A stretch of 24,637 nt of DNA, from assembly GCA_050996405.1 (NCBI GenBank), contig JBPCRW010000217.1, forward strand, positions 1-24,637, in the 5' to 3' direction. Shown here piece after piece: positions 22,847 to 24,637 of this stretch. Within the stretch, counting starts at the first letter, position 1. Each line of letters opens with the position of its first letter. Both the position numbers and the translations under genes were made by a program. Source of the DNA: JBPCRW01 sp050996405 (lineage in GTDB: Bacteria; Acidobacteriota; Blastocatellia; Pyrinomonadales; Pyrinomonadaceae). The notes below the pieces were generated by a model. The model was not told the DNA's origin. It ran no database searches and saw only the letters and a list, made by a program, of their open reading frames with translations.

Positions 22847-22881
22847 ACCATTTACCATTTACCATTTACCATTTACCATTG
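22847..22881. repeat. Single-arm tandem heptamer (ACCATTT)5
   Basis: Four perfect ACCATTT units and a fifth, ACCATTG, run without interruption up to 4 bases before the bshA ATG. No inverted copy is nearby. It is the most regular tandem array in the window and occupies the place where a ribosome site for bshA would be expected. Confidence 0.95.
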
Positions 22882-22885
22882 ACTA

Positions 22886-24037
22886 ATGAACATCGGAATC
22901 ACGGTTTATCCAACCTACGGCGGAAGCGGAATCGTCGGCTCGGAATTGGGGCGCGAACTCGCTCTGCGCGGTCACAACGTCCATTTCATTTCGTCCGCTT
23001 TGCCGACTCGTCTGACGGAACTCAACGAGCGCGTGCATTTTCACGAAGTCGAAATGATGTCGTATCCGCTGTTTGAACATCAGCCGTATGACCTTGCGTT
23101 GGCGACGAAAATGGCGACGGTGGCGCGTTCGGAAAATCTTGATTTGCTGCATGTTCATTACGCGATTCCGCATTCGATTTCGGCAATTCTGGCGCGCGAA
23201 TCAATCAAGGGCAAACGTTATGTTCCGGTCGTCACAACGCTGCACGGAACGGATATAACTTTGGTCGGCGCGGACAGAAGTTATCTGCCGATTACGCGCT
23301 ATGGTTTGCAGCAATCGGACGGCGTGACGGCGGTTTCCAAATTTTTGAAACAGGCGACAATTGAAACTTTTGATTTTGACGAAATCGAAGTTATTCCGAA
23401 TTTTATTTCGCCCGATTTATACCAGCGCGAAAAAGGTTCACGCATCTGCAAAAATCTCTCGCCGAACGGCGAAAAATTATTAGTCCACGTTTCCAATTTC
23501 CGCGCCGTCAAACGTCCCGCTGACTGCGTTGAAATTCTCGCCAAAGTCCGCGCTAAAGGCGGCAACGCTCGATTGATTATGGTTGGCGACGGACCGGAAC
23601 TTTCCGCCGTCCGCCACCGCGTCAAACAGTTAAATGTTGAGGACGACACGATTTTTGTTGGCAAACAAGCGAAAATTGTTGCTTATCTGGCGATTGCGGA
23701 CGTTTTTCTGCTGCCTTCAGAAGAAGAATCTTTTGGCTTGGCGGCACTCGAAGCGCAGGCGTGCGAAGTTCCCGTTGTCGCCTCGCGCGTCGGCGGCATA
23801 CCGGAAGTCGTCGCCGACGGCGAGAGCGGCTTTTTAAGCAACATCGGCGACATCGAAAAAATGTCAAACGACGCGCTGAAATTCGTTGGCGACGACGAAC
23901 TGCGCCGCACTTTCGGCTTGCGCGGACGCGAACTTGCGATTGCCCGTTATAGCTCCGAAAAAATCATCCCGCAGTATATTGATTTCTACGAAAAAGTTTT
24001 ATCGCAGAGCGTGAAAAAACAAGGGCAAAACGCCTGA
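22886..24037 (+). CDS. bshA: N-acetyl-alpha-D-glucosaminyl L-malate synthase BshA
   Basis: BshA, a GT4 glycosyltransferase, joins GlcNAc from UDP-GlcNAc to L-malate in the first step of bacillithiol synthesis. The start MNIGITVYPTYGGSG is diagnostic (GGSG, 12-15). HVHYAIPH (89-96) and TLHGTDITLVG (118-128) line the acceptor site in the family. In the C-terminal Rossmann domain SNFRAVKR (203-210), GDGPE and the EX7E motif (E281 to E289, ESFGLAALEA) bind the nucleotide sugar. At 383 residues it is full length. No bshB or bshC is in the window. No Shine-Dalgarno is visible between the ACCATTT array and the ATG. This assignment predicts bacillithiol as the low-molecular-weight thiol of the host. 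Confidence 0.95.
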   Translation: MNIGITVYPTYGGSGIVGSELGRELALRGHNVHFISSALPTRLTELNERVHFHEVEMMSYPLFEHQPYDLALATKMATVARSENLDLLHVHYAIPHSISAILARESIKGKRYVPVVTTLHGTDITLVGADRSYLPITRYGLQQSDGVTAVSKFLKQATIETFDFDEIEVIPNFISPDLYQREKGSRICKNLSPNGEKLLVHVSNFRAVKRPADCVEILAKVRAKGGNARLIMVGDGPELSAVRHRVKQLNVEDDTIFVGKQAKIVAYLAIADVFLLPSEEESFGLAALEAQACEVPVVASRVGGIPEVVADGESGFLSNIGDIEKMSNDALKFVGDDELRRTFGLRGRELAIARYSSEKIIPQYIDFYEKVLSQSVKKQGQNA

Positions 24038-24039
24038 AC

Positions 24040-24110
24040 AATGAAAAATGGAAAGTGGAAAATGAATAATTAAATCTATTTCTCTATTTTCCATTTTCCA
24101 TTTTCCATTA
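24040..24110. repeat. Heptamer stem-loop, unit GGAAAAT
   Basis: The left arm (about 24040-24069) has GGAAAGT and GGAAAAT-like units. The right arm (about 24086-24110) has three perfect ATTTTCC inverted units. It fills the gap between bshA and the permease, starting 2 bases after the bshA stop and ending 6 bases before the next ATG. Confidence 0.9.
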
Positions 24111-24116
24111 AATTAA

Positions 24117-24637
24117 ATGTCCGAAGAAAAATCCGAACAGCCTGAATTGATTCGCGGAGTCGGCGCATTGGGCGCGACCGCGCTGAATATGATTGATATG
24201 ATTGGTGTCGGACCGTTTATCACGCTGCCTTTAATTATCGCGGCGATGGGCGGACCGCAGGCGATGCTCGGCTGGATTTTCGGCGCGCTGCTGGTGATGT
24301 GTGACGGGCTGGTTTGGGCTGAACTCGGCGCGGCAATGCCGAAATCGGGCGGCGCGTATTATTATCTGAAGGAAATTTACGGCGAGCGAAAACTCGGACG
24401 CTTGATGTCGTTTTTGTTTATCTGGCAACTGACTTTTTCCGCGCCGCTTTCGATTGCGTCGGGCTGTTTAGGTTTCGCGCTCTATGCGACCTACGCTTTT
24501 CCGCCCTTGACTCACACTGTTTTCTCGCTCGATCCTACTTTGCAGATTCCTATTCTGGGTGATTTGAGCGCGAGCGTCGTCGGCGCGTATTCCACCTTTG
24601 TCGCCATCGGCGTTTGTCTGCTCTGCGTCTTTCTGCT
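24117..24637 (+). CDS. APC-family amino acid permease, N-terminal part
   Basis: The open frame from ATG 24117 runs off the right edge after 173 codons. A short charged N-terminus (MSEEKSEQPELIRGVG) leads to a first helix with NMIDMIGVGPFI, the unwound substrate-binding TM1 of APC (amino acid-polyamine-organocation) transporters. Further on are GWIFGALLVMCDGLVWAELG (TM2) and PKSGGAYYYLKEIYG, the conserved SGG-Y motif. I see about four helices before the edge. The substrate is unknown. No Shine-Dalgarno is visible, since the preceding hairpin ends 6 bases upstream. The reading is clear, but the C-terminal two thirds are not seen. Confidence 0.9.
   Translation, partial: MSEEKSEQPELIRGVGALGATALNMIDMIGVGPFITLPLIIAAMGGPQAMLGWIFGALLVMCDGLVWAELGAAMPKSGGAYYYLKEIYGERKLGRLMSFLFIWQLTFSAPLSIASGCLGFALYATYAFPPLTHTVFSLDPTLQIPILGDLSASVVGAYSTFVAIGVCLLCVFL

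Noticed and set aside
6643..24110. Heptamer arrays as CRISPR
   Set aside because: Units are contiguous with no spacers, are far shorter than CRISPR repeats, and no cas gene is present.

Overview
The window looks like chromosomal sequence from a mid-GC, Gram-negative-type bacterium, most likely Acidobacteriota (Blastocatellia/Pyrinomonadaceae-like). This is an inference from gene content: BshA of bacillithiol synthesis, CarD, a PhoU-PhoB-PhoR set, a class III-like PPK2, secreted TonB-domain and sorbosone-dehydrogenase-like proteins, and intergenic DNA rich in heptamer repeats. No phylogenetic marker is present to prove it. There is no CRISPR array, prophage or complete insertion sequence.

Layout. 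1-1369 (minus): N-terminal two thirds of polyphosphate kinase 1, running off the left edge at its catalytic histidine. 1541-4653 (plus): DinG-type Fe-S helicase, a membrane-anchored ankyrin protein and QueD in a tight run. 4715-4791: a CAT-anticodon tRNA with a strong promoter, facing a small HNH nuclease. 5296-9733: M14 carboxypeptidase, an unknown protein, a YpfJ-like zinc peptidase (minus), an HU protein with a near-consensus promoter, and a site-2 protease. 9861-10934 (minus): an unusual amphipathic-helix membrane protein. 11103-12850: yacG, a two-TM protein and an MFS transporter. 12950-13384: queF. 13458-17527 (minus): carD, phoR, phoB, phoU and sixA. 17831-19786 (plus): Ppx/GppA phosphatase and a TonB-domain protein. 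19783-20652 (minus): PPK2. 20749-21193: gene remnant split by a small hairpin. 21418-24637 (plus): sorbosone-dehydrogenase-like protein, BshA and the start of an APC permease.

How the genes fit together. The strongest theme is phosphate and polyphosphate: ppk1, ppk2, ppx, phoU-phoB-phoR and sixA lie within about 20 kb. A candidate Pho box (TTAACA direct repeat, 11-bp period, next to a TATACT -10) sits upstream of phoU. QueD and QueF are two queuosine (7-deazaguanine) enzymes about 8 kb apart.

The most unusual non-coding signal is a family of ten intergenic elements. Each is built from a short tandem unit (usually 7 bp), and eight of the ten are followed by an inverted copy. They differ in sequence but share architecture, always lie at the 3' side of a gene and never in the divergent promoter regions, and several supply the stop codon or last codons of the preceding gene. 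They resemble the heptanucleotide STRR repeats of cyanobacteria.
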